From Flavobacterium sp. 20NA77.7 (lineage in GTDB: Bacteria > Bacteroidota > Bacteroidia > Flavobacteriales > Flavobacteriaceae), in contig NZ_CP133721.1 in assembly GCF_031326205.1 (NCBI RefSeq), forward strand, positions 744,001 through 808,000: DNA of 64,000 nt, given 5' to 3'. The notes under the pieces are model-generated. The model was given only the letters and a program-made list of their open reading frames with translations, made no database searches and had not been told where the DNA came from. This document shows, piece by piece, positions 62,397 to 64,000 of this stretch. Numbering within the stretch: the first letter of the stretch is position 1; every line of letters starts with the position of its first letter. The position numbers and the translations under genes are program-made.

Positions 62397-63059
62397 TCAA
62401 TCTAGACTTTCTATAAGCAGCAAATGCCCTTCTTTATGCGAAATTTGAACAATTCCATCTTCAGAAACATGATTGCTACTGCCTGTTCGAAGTCCTAATT
62501 CAAGTTCTTCATTTTGAAGCACATAAAATAAGTTTTCTGTAGTAATTCCTGTTACTTTCCCAATTGGGATTAAAGATAGAATAGTATTTTTAGTATACCA
62601 TTTTGTAAATTGATTAGGGAGTAAATGGATTTTGGAATGATCATCAAAAATTACTATTTTAAGTTGCTCTCTATATTGAACAATAGTAGTTAAATTAACT
62701 AGCGTATGGTCAGCTCGTTTACCAGTCGCCCAAACTACATTTACGGCTTTATGTCCTTTTTCTATTAAAAAATCAAAGGCTTTTTCTAAATCGGTTTTGT
62801 CTTGATTGGGTGTGTGAATAATTTCTAAAGGGAATTGCTCATTCTTGTAAATATAAGGGTCAAATTCTCTATCAAAATCTCCTAAAATTACATCTATTTT
62901 TATTCCTAATTGTATAGCACGTTCTACAGCGCTGTCTAATACAATAACATAAGGCGACCATTCTAGGAGTTGGCCAAGTAATTCTTCACTACATGACGCA
63001 CCATTAGCTATAATTAATGCAGGTTCTTGATCATCGCGAACAATGTGATGTGAAGACAT
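62397..63059 (-). CDS. thiN: Thiamine diphosphokinase
   Basis: A 220-residue enzyme that pyrophosphorylates thiamine to the cofactor TPP. Motifs: the N-terminal IIANGASCSEELL, the catalytic GDFDRE in VILGDFDREFD, DKTDLEKAFDFLIEKG, GKRADHTLVN and the C-terminal GLRTGSSNHVS region. The order of GDFD, TDLEKA and GxRxDH is diagnostic of this family. It is two bases from the convergent ABC-F gene with no space for a terminator. Monocistronic by position. Confidence 0.88.
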   Translation of the reverse strand: MSSHHIVRDDQEPALIIANGASCSEELLGQLLEWSPYVIVLDSAVERAIQLGIKIDVILGDFDREFDPYIYKNEQFPLEIIHTPNQDKTDLEKAFDFLIEKGHKAVNVVWATGKRADHTLVNLTTIVQYREQLKIVIFDDHSKIHLLPNQFTKWYTKNTILSLIPIGKVTGITTENLFYVLQNEELELGLRTGSSNHVSEDGIVQISHKEGHLLLIESLD

Positions 63060-63126
63060 AAATTATTTTTTACTTCAAAGTTATGAGTTGTATTTTAAGT
63101 ATCCAATTTTTCAAAAAGAATTTCAA

Positions 63127-63951
63127 TTATTGAACGGTATATTCTTTTACATCAACTTCAGACAATCTAAAATACCCTAATGCATAATCTTCAGAATTTG
63201 TAGTATTTACAATGTTGCCTTTTACTGTAGCAGGAGGCGTGCTAAAAGGACCATTGCTTAAGCCTCCTGAAACGCCAATTAAAATATTCATATAATTAAA
63301 ATAGCTTTGAGAGATGCCGTGTAGCGTAAATTTTATATGTTGTCCTGTCGCTATATCTTGCCCAAAAATTAAAGAAAACATAGGATTACCATTGGTGAAT
63401 TCGTCATTAAAAACACCATATAAGGGGTAAGGTCTGAAAGGAACTTGATACTGTTCTAAATAAAAGTTTGCTTCGTTTGGGTTGTCCAAAAAATTATATT
63501 TTAGTTCGATTTGATTTCCTGTAAAACCAGCATTATTACGTTGCTCCACAGTTGTAATAGTTGGCACAGCATATAATTTATCAGTAGCAGTATAGTTTTT
63601 ACCATTGTAAGATACAAATAATGTATAGGTTCTATTGATTGCAGGAACAAAATTAGAACACACATATTTTCCCGTATTTGGTACTTCATTAAAAGTAAAT
63701 ACAGTTCCATTTGAATCAACTACGGTTACATTTGCGCCATTTGCCGCAGGAACGGTGTTAGCATAATAACTACCAGTAGTACTCAGGTAAATGGTTTGTT
63801 CATTACCTAATGTCCCTTTTTGCCATTTTAAAGAAGCATCTATAACCAGTCTTGGTTCACCAGATTCTAAATTAACATTTATCACCTCTTCACAACCTGC
63901 TAAATTGAAACAAATACAAAGTGCGACTAGATATTTTATATATGTAAACAT
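63127..63951 (-). CDS. DUF4249 lipoprotein
   Basis: A 274-residue lipoprotein (signal KYLVALCICFNLAGC, lipobox Cys20) followed by EEVINVNLESGEPRLVIDAS, the DUF4249 signature. The family is a beta-sandwich protein found only beside TonB-dependent receptors in Bacteroidetes, and the end of such a receptor is visible immediately upstream on the same strand. It is probably an outer-membrane partner of that receptor. The substrate is unknown. Confidence 0.85.
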   Translation of the reverse strand: MFTYIKYLVALCICFNLAGCEEVINVNLESGEPRLVIDASLKWQKGTLGNEQTIYLSTTGSYYANTVPAANGANVTVVDSNGTVFTFNEVPNTGKYVCSNFVPAINRTYTLFVSYNGKNYTATDKLYAVPTITTVEQRNNAGFTGNQIELKYNFLDNPNEANFYLEQYQVPFRPYPLYGVFNDEFTNGNPMFSLIFGQDIATGQHIKFTLHGISQSYFNYMNILIGVSGGLSNGPFSTPPATVKGNIVNTTNSEDYALGYFRLSEVDVKEYTVQ

Positions 63952-63962
63952 AGTACTATTTT

Positions 63963-64000
63963 TTAAAATTTAAAATTATAGGTAACGCTTGGTACCATAC
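63963..64000 (-). CDS. C-terminal end of a TonB-dependent receptor (partial)
   Basis: Only 11 codons plus the stop are in the window. They read MVPSVTYNFKF and stop, the typical outer-membrane barrel ending with a final Phe. Position 12 bases ahead of a DUF4249 gene, whose family is normally paired with such receptors, supports the call. Confidence 0.6.
   Translation of the reverse strand, partial: MVPSVTYNFKF

Overview
The window looks like chromosome of a member of the Flavobacteriaceae, probably Flavobacterium or a close relative. It is strongly AT-rich. Genes lack Shine-Dalgarno sites and follow A-rich leaders. Many promoters fit the Bacteroidetes pattern TTG-N17-23-TAnnTTTG. One enzyme carries a type IX secretion (T9SS) sorting domain. 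Family choices also fit: BatA/VWA, DUF4249, PspC/PadR, EttA beside a 59-residue membrane protein, BshB1, and a two-motif DnaJ. No prophage, transposase, CRISPR array or rRNA was seen.

Layout. (1) 1-11.8 kb is a beta-glucan (laminarin-type) utilisation locus: a 5'-truncated Y_Y_Y/LuxR-type regulator, a clan GH-A glycosidase joined to a probable outer-membrane beta-barrel, a glycan-binding lipoprotein, a GH16 lipoprotein, a GH3 beta-glucosidase lipoprotein and a secreted GH16 enzyme. No SusC/SusD pair lies inside the window. (2) 11.9-17.3 kb: an ECF sigma factor with a 60-residue companion, endonuclease III, a peroxiredoxin, a conserved protein of unknown role, a metallo-beta-lactamase-fold hydrolase and two small envelope proteins. 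(3) 17.3-27.5 kb: an esterase, a metal-ligand-poor dihydroorotase homologue, a BatA/VWA protein, a DEAD-box helicase, MnmD, an OmpA-type lipoprotein, a family 2 glycosyltransferase, an HsdR_N-like nuclease and HolA. (4) 27.5-38.3 kb: EttA, an EamA transporter, PurL, a beta-helix lipoprotein, a menaquinone pair (thioesterase and isochorismate synthase) and BshB1. (5) 38.3-45.1 kb: tRNA-His, a XerC/D recombinase, both methylmalonyl-CoA mutase subunits, a FtsB/DivIC-like protein, uridine kinase, then tRNA-Pro followed by a tandem array of two 348-bp units. Each unit holds a GIY-YIG nuclease gene and ends in a copy of the tRNA-Pro 3' half. (6) 45.1-54.4 kb: a DciA-like protein, a siderophore receptor operon behind inverted-repeat operators, Ndk, an envelope-stress-like PspC/PadR pair and a DUF2807 protein. 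(7) 54.5-64 kb: GrpE-DnaJ, an ABC exporter, a sigma-54 activator without a DNA-binding domain, a one-lobed DEAD-like protein, an ABC-F protein, thiamine diphosphokinase and a DUF4249 lipoprotein following the end of a TonB-dependent receptor.

The least ordinary items are the tRNA-Pro/GIY-YIG tandem array, the glycosidase/beta-barrel fusion, and a nearly identical leader sequence immediately before the start codons of two unrelated genes (bshB1 and dnaJ). Function assignments come from reading motifs by eye. No database search was run.
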